A stretch of DNA of 64,000 bases from Pseudobacter sp. Lineage in GTDB: Bacteria; Bacteroidota; Bacteroidia; Chitinophagales; Chitinophagaceae. Made by a program: the position numbers and the translations under genes. Location of the stretch: positions 744,001 to 808,000 of the forward strand of contig JAFIGX010000022.1 of the NCBI GenBank assembly GCA_017849455.1, read 5' to 3'. Under the pieces are notes generated by a model. It saw only the letters and a list, made by a program, of their open reading frames with translations. It was not told where the DNA came from and did not search any database. Below are positions 24,949 to 33,205 of the stretch, piece after piece. How positions within the stretch are numbered: the stretch's first letter is position 1; every line of letters begins with the position of its first letter.

Positions 24949-26862
24949 ATGTCATTCCCTTACCAGATCAGGTCGGTAGACCAGTACAAAGCAGCTTATG
25001 AACAAAGTGTCCGGGACCCAGAAGGATTCTGGAGCAGTATCGCTTCCACATTCCAATGGCAGAAACCCTGGGAGAAAACTTTAGAATGGGATTTCAAAAA
25101 ACCGACCATCAAATGGTTTGCCGGTGGTAAGCTCAATATTACCGAGAATTGTCTCGACCGACACCTGGACAAACTCGGCAATCAGCCCGCCATCATCTGG
25201 GAACCCAATGATCCGGAAGAGCATCATCGCGTACTCACGTACCGCGACCTTTACAATAAAGTAGTTCAGTTCGCCAATGTGCTAAAAAATAATGATGTGA
25301 AAAAAGGCGACCGTGTTTGTATCTATATGGGCATGGTGCCTGAACTGGCCATTGCAGTATTGGCCAGCGCCAGGATCGGCGCTATTCATTCTGTGGTATT
25401 CGGAGGTTTCAGTGCACAAAGTATTGCCGACAGGCTGCAGGATGCACAGGCCCGCTTTGTGATCACCTGCGATGGCGCCTTTCGCGGTAACAAAGAGATC
25501 CCGTTGAAATCGGTGATCGATGATGCGCTGGTACAATGCCCGTTCGTAGAACGTGTGATCGTACTCACCCGTACGCGCACGCCTGTATCCATGATCAAAG
25601 GCCGCGATACCTGGTGGGAAGACGAGATCAAAAAGGTGGAAACACAGGGAAGTCCGGATTGCCCTGCCGAAGTGATGGACGCAGAAGACATGCTGTTCAT
25701 CCTTTACACTTCAGGTTCCACCGGTAAGCCAAAGGGTGTGGTGCATACCTGCGGTGGTTACATGGTCTATACCAATTACTCCTTCGTGAATGTGTTCCAA
25801 TACCAGCCCGGTGATATTCATTTCTGCACGGCCGATATCGGCTGGATCACAGGTCATAGCTATATTGTATACGGCCCGCTGAGCGCAGGCGTCACAAGTG
25901 TTTTGTTCGAAGGGGTCCCCACCTGGCCGGATGCAGGCCGGTTCTGGGATATTGTAGACAAATACAAGGTGACTATTCTCTACACTGCTCCCACCGCCAT
26001 CAGGAGCCTGATGGGCTTTGGGCTTGAACCTGTTCAACGCCATGATCTCAGCTCATTGAAAGTATTGGGTACTGTGGGTGAGCCCATCAATGAAGAGGCC
26101 TGGCACTGGTACGATGAGCATATCGGCAAGCGCAAATGCCCCATCGTGGATACCTGGTGGCAAACGGAAACAGGTGGTATCCTCATTTCCAACCTGGCAG
26201 GTGTAACGCCCGCCAAACCTTCATTTGCTACACTTCCCTTACCGGGCATTCAACCCATCCTCGTAGATGAAAATGGCAAAGAAGTTGCAGGTAATGGGGT
26301 GAGTGGTAATCTCTGCATCAAATTTCCCTGGCCCGGTATGCTGAGAACTACCTATGGTGATCATGAACGCTGCAGGCAGAATTATTTCGCTACTTATGAT
26401 AATCTTTATTTTACGGGCGATGGCTGTCTGCGCGATGAGGAAGGCAATTACCGCATCACCGGCCGCGTGGATGATGTGCTCAATGTGAGTGGCCACCGGA
26501 TAGGCACAGCCGAAGTAGAGAACGCGATCAATATGCATACCGGTGTTGTAGAAAGTGCCGTGGTGGGATACCCACACGATATAAAGGGACAGGGCATTTA
26601 TGCCTTCGTTATCTTTCAGGGGAATATGCAGGATGAGAAACTGGTGAGGCTCGATATTGCCTCCACCGTATCGCGCATCATCGGGCCAATTGCCAAACCC
26701 GACAAGATCCAGTTCGTGAGCGGGTTGCCCAAAACCAGGAGTGGTAAGATCATGCGCCGTATCCTGCGCAAGATCGCCGAAGGTGAAACGGATAAGCTGG
26801 GCGATACCACCACCCTCCTCGATCCAGGCGTAGTGGAAGAGATCAAGAATGGTAAACTCTAA
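24949..26862 (+). CDS. acs: Acetyl-CoA synthetase
   Basis: AMP-forming enzyme converting acetate, ATP and CoA to acetyl-CoA. Full length at 637 residues. Motifs: YTSGSTGKPKGV (P-loop-like A3), DTWWQTETG, GRVDDVLNVSGHRIGTAEVE, and the C-terminal PKTRSGKIMRRILRKIA, in which the Lys of SGK is the acetylation-controlled catalytic residue. It is divergent from the MFS carrier gene, so the two may share control of acetate uptake and activation. A small secreted-protein gene starts 20 bp after its stop. Confidence 0.97.
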   Translation: MSFPYQIRSVDQYKAAYEQSVRDPEGFWSSIASTFQWQKPWEKTLEWDFKKPTIKWFAGGKLNITENCLDRHLDKLGNQPAIIWEPNDPEEHHRVLTYRDLYNKVVQFANVLKNNDVKKGDRVCIYMGMVPELAIAVLASARIGAIHSVVFGGFSAQSIADRLQDAQARFVITCDGAFRGNKEIPLKSVIDDALVQCPFVERVIVLTRTRTPVSMIKGRDTWWEDEIKKVETQGSPDCPAEVMDAEDMLFILYTSGSTGKPKGVVHTCGGYMVYTNYSFVNVFQYQPGDIHFCTADIGWITGHSYIVYGPLSAGVTSVLFEGVPTWPDAGRFWDIVDKYKVTILYTAPTAIRSLMGFGLEPVQRHDLSSLKVLGTVGEPINEEAWHWYDEHIGKRKCPIVDTWWQTETGGILISNLAGVTPAKPSFATLPLPGIQPILVDENGKEVAGNGVSGNLCIKFPWPGMLRTTYGDHERCRQNYFATYDNLYFTGDGCLRDEEGNYRITGRVDDVLNVSGHRIGTAEVENAINMHTGVVESAVVGYPHDIKGQGIYAFVIFQGNMQDEKLVRLDIASTVSRIIGPIAKPDKIQFVSGLPKTRSGKIMRRILRKIAEGETDKLGDTTTLLDPGVVEEIKNGKL

Positions 26863-26881
26863 CTTTTCAAAACTGCACTAT

Positions 26882-27439
26882 ATGAAACGCTTGTTCCTTA
26901 CTCCCATAGCAGGCATCATGGTCATGTTGCTGTTCATGGCATCTAACGCTTTTGGACAAACGCCGGCAGGCCCTCCCGATAACAACAACGGTATTGTGAC
27001 CATTCAAACGGGCGGGCAATCATTCACTGCCAACTCTACCACAGGAACGATCGCCACCTCGAAAGACAATAAAAGCTACAGCCTGGTCTTCGATACGAGA
27101 AAGGGGACCGGTGAAAACGAAAGTGAAGTATGGGTGCAGGTCTTTGTCAATGACAGCAAACCCATCAAACCAGGCGTCTACAACCTGGTGATCAACGCTG
27201 CCAATACCAGCAAGAGTAATATGGGTATCTTCAACAAAGGGCCGCATGATAACCGGGAGGTGTCCATGTTTTCGGAGAATGGAAAATTTACTTTGACGAC
27301 CCTGGTGGTGACAGGCAAGACCGCTAAAATATCCGGCAGCTATGAATTTACCGGCAAGAACAATGGCATTGGGGCAGCAGTAACTGTGAAGGGAAGTTTT
27401 GCGGATGTAACCATTGCCTATCTAACGGGTACTCCTTGA
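26882..27439 (+). CDS. Small secreted beta-rich protein of unknown function
   Basis: 185 residues starting MKRLFLTPIAGIMVMLLFMA with a signal peptide ending near SNAFGQ. The mature part is beta-rich (YSLVFDTRKGTGENESEVWV, KPGVYNLVINA, GKFTLTTLVVTG), and I do not recognise a family. An ATG at 26849 would add 11 residues and overlap the acs end; the one at 26882 gives the normal signal peptide. It may be translated from the acs transcript. The folded non-coding region follows 12 bp after its stop on the opposite strand. Confidence 0.65.
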   Translation: MKRLFLTPIAGIMVMLLFMASNAFGQTPAGPPDNNNGIVTIQTGGQSFTANSTTGTIATSKDNKSYSLVFDTRKGTGENESEVWVQVFVNDSKPIKPGVYNLVINAANTSKSNMGIFNKGPHDNREVSMFSENGKFTLTTLVVTGKTAKISGSYEFTGKNNGIGAAVTVKGSFADVTIAYLTGTP

Positions 27440-27450
27440 CTCCTTAATAA

Positions 27451-27488
27451 CTTAATAAAAGAAAACCCCACTGGCTGGTTGTGGGGTC
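27451..27488 (-). terminator. Rho-independent terminator, minus strand
   Basis: The stem GTGGGGT (27481-27487) and ACCCCAC (27465-27471) encloses a 9-nt loop, and the minus strand continues TTTTCTTTTATT. This is a textbook intrinsic terminator reading on the minus strand. On the plus strand the following bases are TCTTCAT, a poor U-tract, so it serves the minus-strand transcript. Confidence 0.85.
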
Positions 27489-27725
27489 TTCATAGAGACG
27501 GAAACATTGACCGTTTTCTGAAGCCAATGTTCTATGGCTTTCGATGTTTCCCAACGTTGCAGGTCTTCCGTATCTGATAATGGTGATCCTATTATGATAC
27601 GAATAATATGCCAGACCTGTTGGCAAAATGAATGCTTTTCAGGGTAACTGACAAGAATTAACAATAATTCGCTGCTGGTTGCGTAGAAATCCCAGTGCGC
27701 TTTGCAGAGAGCACAGGGAGATAAC
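27452..27725 (-). ncRNA. Candidate structured RNA with three hairpins and a terminator
   Basis: This 270-nt segment has no convincing gene but several long dyads. One rod joins CCAAC 27551-27555 with GTTGG 27619-27623, AGGTCT 27561-27566 with AGACCT 27613-27618, CGTATC 27569-27574 with GATACG 27596-27601, and ATAAT 27577-27581 with ATTAT 27591-27595. A second hairpin joins GGAAACAT 27500-27507 with ATGTTTCC 27544-27551 and AAGCCA 27521-27526 with TGGCTT 27535-27540. A third joins CCCAGTGC 27691-27698 with GCACAGGG 27711-27718, 7 of 8 pairs. A strong terminator ends it on the minus strand. It may be a small RNA or the 3' UTR of the L,D-transpeptidase gene. No known RNA family is recognised. 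Confidence 0.5.
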
Positions 27726-27760
27726 GTGCCGGGACTAGCAATACTACGATTTGGGGAGAT

Positions 27761-28318
27761 TTATCTACGGATGATCACTTTGGTGCCTACAGGGAGATAA
27801 CTATCGATCTCGTCGAGATCTTCATTTTTCAATGACACGCAGCCATTGGTCCAGTTGGTATAATCATCGACCACGATATTGTCGTGGGGCCAGGTGCCAT
27901 GTATGGCGATGCCGCCCCCGATGCGTGCGTTCTGGGGTATTTGCCTGTTCGCTTTGCGGAGATTGAACTTATCCCAGCTTGCCTTATTGGGATAATCGAG
28001 CATCAGCATCTTATGCCATTTCTGGTGAGGCTTTTTGGAAGTGATCTTGAAAGTGCCTTCTGGTGTTTTGCGATCGCCCTCCATCATTTTATCGCTCAGG
28101 TCTTTCGATCCGAATACAACGGGATAGGTAGCATACCATCCTTCCTCATCATACACTTTCAGTTCATACGCCGATTTATCGATGATCACATATACGGCCC
28201 CTTCGGGGCCTTTATGGGAAAAATTTCTTTTGATGGCTCTTTTGGAAGTGCTTGTGAAGCCGGCAATCCCCACCATAAAAAAAAGGAGTATTGCAAGACT
28301 GGTCCGTTGGCGTTTCAT
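27761..28318 (-). CDS. L,D-transpeptidase (YkuD domain)
   Basis: A 185-residue exported YkuD enzyme that makes or breaks 3-3 peptidoglycan cross-links or anchors proteins. The signal segment is SLAILLFFMVGIAGF. The YkuD domain begins with VYVIIDKSAYELKVYDE and GDRKTPEGTFKI, and the active site reads AIHGTWPHDN followed by TNGCVSLKN, with the catalytic Cys. The TNGCVSLKN form, with no SHGC/SHGCVR string, is a variant seen in Bacteroidota. The start at 28318 is preferred over 28345 because it begins the signal peptide. The folded segment at 27452-27725 lies downstream. Confidence 0.9.
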   Translation of the reverse strand: MKRQRTSLAILLFFMVGIAGFTSTSKRAIKRNFSHKGPEGAVYVIIDKSAYELKVYDEEGWYATYPVVFGSKDLSDKMMEGDRKTPEGTFKITSKKPHQKWHKMLMLDYPNKASWDKFNLRKANRQIPQNARIGGGIAIHGTWPHDNIVVDDYTNWTNGCVSLKNEDLDEIDSYLPVGTKVIIRR

Positions 28319-28479
28319 GTTAACCTGGTTTTGAGTAAAGACCAAGCAAGTAGGAATGATTTGGTGAATAATGAATAATAGGCAAGCACATGCCTCTGCA
28401 AATTAACGGAGGGTGAATGAAAAATATTTTTAATGTGGAAAAGTTTGTTTGAGGGTGATGGGAGGGTGAAAAGGTAAAA

Positions 28480-28555
28480 TGTTGACAAGTTGAAAGGTTG
28501 ACAGGTTAACAAGGAATGCACCTTGCTAACCTGTCAACCTTTCAACTTGTCAACA
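28480..28555. repeat. 35-bp inverted repeat of 8-nt units after the outer-membrane barrel gene
   Basis: Left arm 28480-28514 and right arm 28521-28555 pair over 35 bp with one mismatch and a 6-nt loop (AATGCA). The arms are tandem GTTGANAR units (gttgacaa, gttgaaag, gttgacag, gttaacaa). The right arm begins 10 bp after the TAA stop of the minus-strand barrel gene, and the sequence past the left arm reads ATTTTACCTTTT on that strand, so it probably acts as that gene's terminator. Confidence 0.85.
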
Positions 28556-28564
28556 CTGCCCTGT

Positions 28565-29407
28565 TTACCAATTACTGAACCGGATACCTACATTATACGG
28601 TGTCTGGTCGGGCCCCTTCTCAAACATGCTCTGGGTGGCCAATGAGCCATAAAGCATTACAGGGCCCAGGCTCAACTCACCGATATAGGAGATCTTCCAG
28701 GGGCGCAGGTCGAAGTCATTGCGTTTCTTGCGTTTGCCGTCTGCCTCGGTGATGGTCTTCTGCCGGCTGGAATACAGGTAGCCTGCGCTGGCGCCCACAC
28801 TCAGGCCAAAGGGTTGCCGCTTTTTAGGCGTAAAGTTGAAGTTCACCATGAGTGGAACGGTTACGTAATCAGCGGCCAGTTTGTTCTTGCTATAGGAAGT
28901 GCTGTTGTCGTAGATCACCTGGGTAGGATTGACCTTATACTTGATAGGTTCTTCGTACCGGTAGTTATTCAGCTCAACGCCCAACCCGTATTTCAGGTTC
29001 ACCACATGCTTGATCACATTGAGCCTTTGCATGAATAGCCAGAGGTTTACATTCACGGATTTGATCGCTCTTAGTTTGAACCAGTCTTTATTGGCTCCCG
29101 GGGCAAATCCCGTCAGGGGGTCCTGGATGGCGAGGCTGCTGTAGTTGGTCTTATCGGTGTAGTTGGTGAGGCCGAGATCAATGATAATCCAGTTAGTGCT
29201 GATATTGGAAGGTTTATAGTCTTTATTGCGGCGATAATAAACCCTTGTTTCCTGCCTGGACCTGTTGTCGTCATTCTTTCCTTTTCTTTTAACGATGATC
29301 ATGCCGCCGATGCGGATGGTATCGCTCTTGTTGTCAGTTGAATCTGTCTGGGCCATTCCGGCGAATCCAAATAAAATCCCCGTCAGGAGTATAATTACCC
29401 TTTTCAT
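28565..29407 (-). CDS. Outer-membrane beta-barrel protein downstream of sigma/anti-sigma genes
   Basis: 280 residues. A signal peptide (VIILLTGILFGFAGMAQ) leads to a short charged region (KRKGKNDDNRSRQETRVYYR) and then a series of alternating strands (VNVNLWLFMQRLNVIKHVV, YVTVPLMVNFNFTPKK, GLSVGASAGYLYSSRQ), ending in a terminal aromatic residue (VGIRFSNW). This fits a small PorT-like or porin-family barrel. It is 28 bp after the anti-sigma gene and is probably the target or output of the same system. Function is otherwise unknown. Confidence 0.72.
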   Translation of the reverse strand: MKRVIILLTGILFGFAGMAQTDSTDNKSDTIRIGGMIIVKRKGKNDDNRSRQETRVYYRRNKDYKPSNISTNWIIIDLGLTNYTDKTNYSSLAIQDPLTGFAPGANKDWFKLRAIKSVNVNLWLFMQRLNVIKHVVNLKYGLGVELNNYRYEEPIKYKVNPTQVIYDNSTSYSKNKLAADYVTVPLMVNFNFTPKKRQPFGLSVGASAGYLYSSRQKTITEADGKRKKRNDFDLRPWKISYIGELSLGPVMLYGSLATQSMFEKGPDQTPYNVGIRFSNW

Positions 29408-29435
29408 ACGTTTCTGATTTGCTATTTAATGGAAA

Positions 29436-30617
29436 TTATTTCAATGCTATTTCGAAGCTGGCGATACGGATGCTTCCTTTGTTGTTATCGCCGTGGTCCA
29501 TATTGGTATTTCGTTCGAATACTCGCGTTACTCTTCTGAAGAGGCCGCGCAGTCTGTTTTTCTTACCGGTATCGGTGGTGAACTGGTCCTGTTCAGTATC
29601 TTCCGAAACCAGGTCGTCGATCTTATGGCTGGAAGGTTTGTTATCAAGTTTGTTATCAAGCATGGCAAGGGCCTTTCTTTCATCGGCATCGATCACAGGG
29701 TCCGCTACTTTCACTACCGGTTTTGTAACAGCCACCGCATGAGTGGCATCTTCTACAGGTAGAACGGAAGAGCCCTTCAAAGAGTTACTGGCCTCCACTG
29801 ATTTTTTTTCCTGACCATCTGTTTTTGCAATGGCAACGGAGGTTTCTGGTACTGCATTTGTTTCGGGAAGTTTTATAGCAGTTCCTTTTGTTTGCTTATC
29901 GGAAGAGGATGGCGATATTTTTTTCGGGGCCTCGGCGATCACCGGCCCTTCGGGCAATGGTGTAACAGGTGTTGCCGGCTTTTTTTCCGTTTGCTCACGG
30001 TGATCAGTATCCGTAGAAGTAACGGCGGGACCAGGCTTTGCTGTATCCTTACCGGCCGGTTGCCCGGCAACTTTTACAGGATCGTTGGCAGGCTTATCAG
30101 TGCGTACCATGGTGAACCAGGTAGTGCCGCCGATGAACATAAGTAGTATGGCCGCAGCAGCGATCTTCCACCAACGAATGGCGATCACTCTCCGCTCCGT
30201 TTCATGGCGGTATAAAGATCTTTTACCGGGAAAGGTAACCAGGGGATCGGGCGTGAGGCGCACAGCCTGGACCAGTTCAAAACTTTCCTGGTATTGAGGG
30301 TTCCTGTAAACGAATTGTTCTACGAAATCTTTTTCCTGGTTGGTAAGCTCATCATCTCCATACAATACAAAATATTCTTCGCAGTTGGTCTCATTGACCG
30401 GGTTGGTATCCGGTGTTTTCTTCAGGAGACTTCCCTTATCATCGAAGACCACCCGCTGGTCGGGTTTGATCACGGATTGCTGCAGCATGATCAGCTCTTC
30501 GCCCAGATCGGGGTTCTCTTCCACGAATGCTTCAACGGCTTTCCGTTCGGTATCGGTCAGCTCATTGTCGACATACAGCAGGAAATACTCTTCGTAATGT
30601 TGTCGCGTAATGTTCAT
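29436..30617 (-). CDS. Membrane anti-sigma-like protein with duplicated N-terminal module
   Basis: 393 residues. Two homologous cytoplasmic modules lie in tandem: EEYFLLYVDNELTDTERKAV near the start and EEYFVLYGDDELTNQEKDFV near residue 80, each followed by VEENP/VYRNP-like turns. Such helices match the N-terminal domain of Bacteroidota anti-sigma factors. One transmembrane helix follows (IAAAAILLMFIGGTTWFTM, about 175), then a long, low-complexity periplasmic tail rich in Pro, Thr, Lys and Ala. The ATG at 30617 starts 1 nt after the sigma gene stop (TAA-T-ATG); a start at 30629 would overlap by 11 bp. The duplication suggests it can bind two sigma molecules or a dimer. Confidence 0.8.
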   Translation of the reverse strand: MNITRQHYEEYFLLYVDNELTDTERKAVEAFVEENPDLGEELIMLQQSVIKPDQRVVFDDKGSLLKKTPDTNPVNETNCEEYFVLYGDDELTNQEKDFVEQFVYRNPQYQESFELVQAVRLTPDPLVTFPGKRSLYRHETERRVIAIRWWKIAAAAILLMFIGGTTWFTMVRTDKPANDPVKVAGQPAGKDTAKPGPAVTSTDTDHREQTEKKPATPVTPLPEGPVIAEAPKKISPSSSDKQTKGTAIKLPETNAVPETSVAIAKTDGQEKKSVEASNSLKGSSVLPVEDATHAVAVTKPVVKVADPVIDADERKALAMLDNKLDNKPSSHKIDDLVSEDTEQDQFTTDTGKKNRLRGLFRRVTRVFERNTNMDHGDNNKGSIRIASFEIALK

Positions 30618-30618
30618 A

Positions 30619-31104
30619 TTACAAAACATTTTCAGGGCTCACCAAATAATTTTTCAATTGTACCCGGGCACGATGCAGGTATACTTTCACCTGGCTTTCA
30701 TTCAGCCCGGTGATCTTCCCGATCTCTTCGTAAGAATATCCTTCATAATCCTTCAATAGCACCAGCGACCGCTGCGTTTCATTCAACCTGCCCAGTGCTT
30801 CTTCCAGGATCTTGCGGGTATTGTGTGCGGGCCTGTCCGTGATCCGGCTTTCTTCCCTGAACTCATCCCGCAGGGTGATCCTTTTGCTTTTCCGGATATG
30901 ATCGATCATCTGGTGATATGCTACTGTGAATAAATAGCTCTTGCACCGGGCATTGTCGACCTCGGCACGGTTGACCCACATCTTCTCGAAAGCGGTCTGC
31001 ACAACATCCCGCGCATCTTCCTCATGCTGAAGATTCTTCAGGATGAACCGATACACGTTATCCGCATATTCCGTGACACACTGATTATACTCTCTTTCGG
31101 TCAT
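30619..31104 (-). CDS. ECF RNA polymerase sigma factor
   Basis: 161 residues, an ECF sigma-70 factor. Region 2 (QCVTEYADNVYRFILKNLQH, then ARDVVQTAFEKMWVN) recognises the -10 element, and region 4 (LGRLNETQRSLVLLKDYEGY, then IGKITGLNESQVKVYLHRAR) is a helix-turn-helix. It is translationally coupled to the anti-sigma gene on the same strand and so is probably released by an envelope signal. The barrel gene two genes further may be part of its regulon or its signal input. The ATG at 31104 gives the standard N-terminus. Confidence 0.92.
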   Translation of the reverse strand: MTEREYNQCVTEYADNVYRFILKNLQHEEDARDVVQTAFEKMWVNRAEVDNARCKSYLFTVAYHQMIDHIRKSKRITLRDEFREESRITDRPAHNTRKILEEALGRLNETQRSLVLLKDYEGYSYEEIGKITGLNESQVKVYLHRARVQLKNYLVSPENVL

Positions 31105-31187
31105 AAGCAGGACCTGTCTGTTGAATTTTGTTGATTGGGTTCATTAGTGATACGCACCGGCCTTCAAAATGTTACAAAACACCATAA

Positions 31188-31214
31188 ATAAAAAAAGAGA
31201 CCCCTACGGATCTC
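31188..31214 (-). terminator. Rho-independent terminator after the 31248-31457 gene
   Basis: On the minus strand the stem GAGATCC/GGGTCTC (31197-31214, one G-U pair) is followed by a run of T bases (31188-31196 on the plus strand is all A). It lies 34 bp past the stop of the small minus-strand gene and supports that gene as a real unit. Confidence 0.75.
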
Positions 31215-31247
31215 CTTCAGAAATTAAACCTATGATTTTCAATACCC

Positions 31248-31457
31248 TTAATATTGCGTGCTTGTCATGAGCGCCCGGCTGAGGGATTCCCAGATCGAAA
31301 ATTCGCCCTGCGGTTTCCGGCCACAATCTTCTTTGGATTCCCGGCATTCAGCCGTTCCTGTACTTCTGATATGAGAACGGGCACTGCTCAGGACCAGTAT
31401 ACCCGCCATGACTACCATCGCCATCAGCATCAGCCGGATAAAGGTTTTTCTAAACAT
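31248..31457 (-). CDS. Small exported protein with two Cys, unknown function
   Basis: 69 residues. A basic start (MFRKTFIRL) and one hydrophobic helix (MLMAMVVMAGILVLSS) are followed by a short extracytoplasmic part with Cys residues in TAECRESKEDCGRK and a GEFSIWESLSRALM tail. The helix may be a signal peptide or an anchor. Its terminator at 31188-31214 and its position apart from other genes support expression. I have seen similar short tails in Chitinophagaceae hypothetical proteins but no function. Confidence in coding is moderate because of size. Confidence 0.5.
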   Translation of the reverse strand: MFRKTFIRLMLMAMVVMAGILVLSSARSHIRSTGTAECRESKEDCGRKPQGEFSIWESLSRALMTSTQY

Positions 31458-31512
31458 AAAGAGTCCGTTTTGAAATATGGGACGAAGGTACTGTGAAAAA
31501 GTTACAGATTCC

Positions 31513-31559
31513 TTAGGAAAAGCCTAAAATACCACTTTGTGGTATGTTCCCTACATTTG
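31513..31559 (+). promoter_or_regulatory. Promoter and dyad region of kbl
   Basis: TACATTTG at 31552-31559 is a perfect TAnnTTTG box with the ATG at 31583 about 24 bp downstream. Upstream are two dyads, TTAGG-aaaag-CCTAA (31513-31527) and ACCAC-ttt-GTGGT (31531-31543), possible operators. An in-frame ATG at 31544 lies upstream of the box and is therefore not the start. No -33 TTTG is visible at 19-21 bp spacing. Confidence 0.6.
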
Positions 31560-31582
31560 TGCCTCTACAAAACAAACGCTAT

Positions 31583-32770
31583 ATGAATGAGAATTTAGTG
31601 AAAAGACTGGCCGCAGAACTGGAAGAGATCAAAGCCGGCGGCCTGTATAAAACAGAAAGGATCATTGAATCGCCACAAGGGGCCGAGATCAGGGTGAACG
31701 GGAAGACCGTCCTGAATTTCTGCGCCAATAATTATCTCGGGCTATCATCCCACCCCCAGGTACTCGAAGCCGCCAAAAAATATATCGATCACAGAGGTTA
31801 CGGTATGAGCAGCGTACGGTTCATTTGCGGTACCCAGGACATCCACAAAGAGCTTGAAGCCAAAATATCCAAATTCCTCGGCACAGAGGATACCATCTTA
31901 TATGCCGCTGCCTTCGATGCCAATGGCGGCGTATTCGAGCCATTGTACAATGAACAGGATGCCATCATTTCCGATGAGCTGAACCATGCTTCCATCATAG
32001 ATGGCGTGCGCCTATGCAAAGCACAGCGTTTCCGGTACAAGCATAATGACATGGCCGACCTGGAAGAGCGGCTGAAAGAAACCGCCAAGCTCCGCAGCAG
32101 GATCATCGTTACAGACGGTTCCTTCAGCATGGATGGCACTATCGCACAGCTCGACAAGATCGTTGCCCTCGCAGAAAAATATGATGCCGCCATCATGATC
32201 GATGAATGCCATAGCAGCGGCTTCCTGGGTAAAACAGGCCGCGGCACCCATGAATACCGCGGTGTAATGGGCAGGATCGATATTATCACCGGCACCCTGG
32301 GCAAAGCGCTGGGCGGCGCTTCCGGCGGATTCACCAGCGGCCGCAAGGAAATGGTCGATATGCTTCGCCAGCGTTCCCGCCCCTATTTATTTTCGAATAC
32401 GCTGGCCCCCAGTATCGTAGGCGCTTCCATCGCGGTACTCGATCTGCTCACGGAAACGACTTCCCTGCGCGACAAGCTCGAGCACAATACCAAATATTTC
32501 CGCAGCAAGATGACGGAAGCCGGCTTCGATATCAAACCCGGCGATCATCCCATCGTGCCCATCATGCTCTATGATGCCGTAGTGGCGCAAACTTTCGCTG
32601 CCAAATTACTGGAAGAAGGCATTTACGTGATCGGGTTCTTCTATCCCGTTGTTGCCAAAGGAATGGCCCGCATCCGCGTACAATTGAGCGCTGCGCACGA
32701 GCAGGCACATCTCGACAAAGCGATCGCGGCATTCACCAAGATCGGAAAAGAGTTGAAAGTTGTGGGATGA
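31583..32770 (+). CDS. kbl: 2-amino-3-ketobutyrate CoA ligase (glycine C-acetyltransferase)
   Basis: PLP enzyme of threonine breakdown that joins glycine and acetyl-CoA, or the reverse. 395 residues. Alpha-oxoamine synthase motifs: VLNFCANNYLGLSSHPQV, YAAAFDANGG, DELNHASIIDG, MIDECHSSGFLG, and the PLP Lys in TGTLGKALGGASGG. The promoter box at 31552-31559 supports the ATG at 31583 over one at 31544. Threonine dehydrogenase, the usual partner, is not visible in the window. Its 3' end is 3 bp from the convergent RidA gene. Confidence 0.93.
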   Translation: MNENLVKRLAAELEEIKAGGLYKTERIIESPQGAEIRVNGKTVLNFCANNYLGLSSHPQVLEAAKKYIDHRGYGMSSVRFICGTQDIHKELEAKISKFLGTEDTILYAAAFDANGGVFEPLYNEQDAIISDELNHASIIDGVRLCKAQRFRYKHNDMADLEERLKETAKLRSRIIVTDGSFSMDGTIAQLDKIVALAEKYDAAIMIDECHSSGFLGKTGRGTHEYRGVMGRIDIITGTLGKALGGASGGFTSGRKEMVDMLRQRSRPYLFSNTLAPSIVGASIAVLDLLTETTSLRDKLEHNTKYFRSKMTEAGFDIKPGDHPIVPIMLYDAVVAQTFAAKLLEEGIYVIGFFYPVVAKGMARIRVQLSAAHEQAHLDKAIAAFTKIGKELKVVG

Positions 32771-32773
32771 GGA

Positions 32774-33154
32774 TCAGGCAACGGCGATCACGCTGATCTC
32801 CACATTCACATTCTTCGGCAGAGTTTTTACGGCTACTGTTTCACGCGTAGGATAGTTCCCGGTGAAATAGGAGCCGTATACTTCATTGACGGTAGCGAAT
32901 AATGACATATCGCTGAGAAAGATGGTGGTCTTCACCACAGCGCTGAAGTCGAGCCCCGCTTCTGTGAGCACCGCTTTCAGGTTGCGCATCACCTGGTGGG
33001 TTTCACTGACCGTGTCCGTAGTGATCACATCGCCTGTAGCGGGATCGATGGCCACCTGGCCGGAAACGAATAGCATACCACCGGCCCTGACGGCCTGGCT
33101 ATAGGGCCCGATGGGAGCCGGAGCATTGTTCGTATTGATGATCTTTTTTTCCAT
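32774..33154 (-). CDS. RidA family enamine/imine deaminase
   Basis: 126-residue YjgF/YER057c/UK114 protein that hydrolyses reactive 2-aminoacrylate-type enamines. The family markers are APAPIGPYSQAV, GMLFVSGQ, and NYPTRETVAVKTLPKN, with the Arg that binds the substrate carboxylate. Length is normal. The convergent neighbour kbl handles an aminoketone intermediate, and RidA members often protect PLP enzymes, so the convergence is suggestive but not proof of a link. It is divergent from the 3HCDH-C gene at 33206. Confidence 0.93.
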   Translation of the reverse strand: MEKKIINTNNAPAPIGPYSQAVRAGGMLFVSGQVAIDPATGDVITTDTVSETHQVMRNLKAVLTEAGLDFSAVVKTTIFLSDMSLFATVNEVYGSYFTGNYPTRETVAVKTLPKNVNVEISVIAVA

Positions 33155-33205
33155 GCCTCAAATTTATTAAAACAAGTTGTAGTTTCTTTGCAGCAAATTT
33201 ATCCA

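Noticed and set aside
27452..27664. 70-codon minus-strand frame in the folded segment
   Set aside because: No family likeness, and the bases are already explained by hairpins and a terminator; I treat the segment as non-coding.
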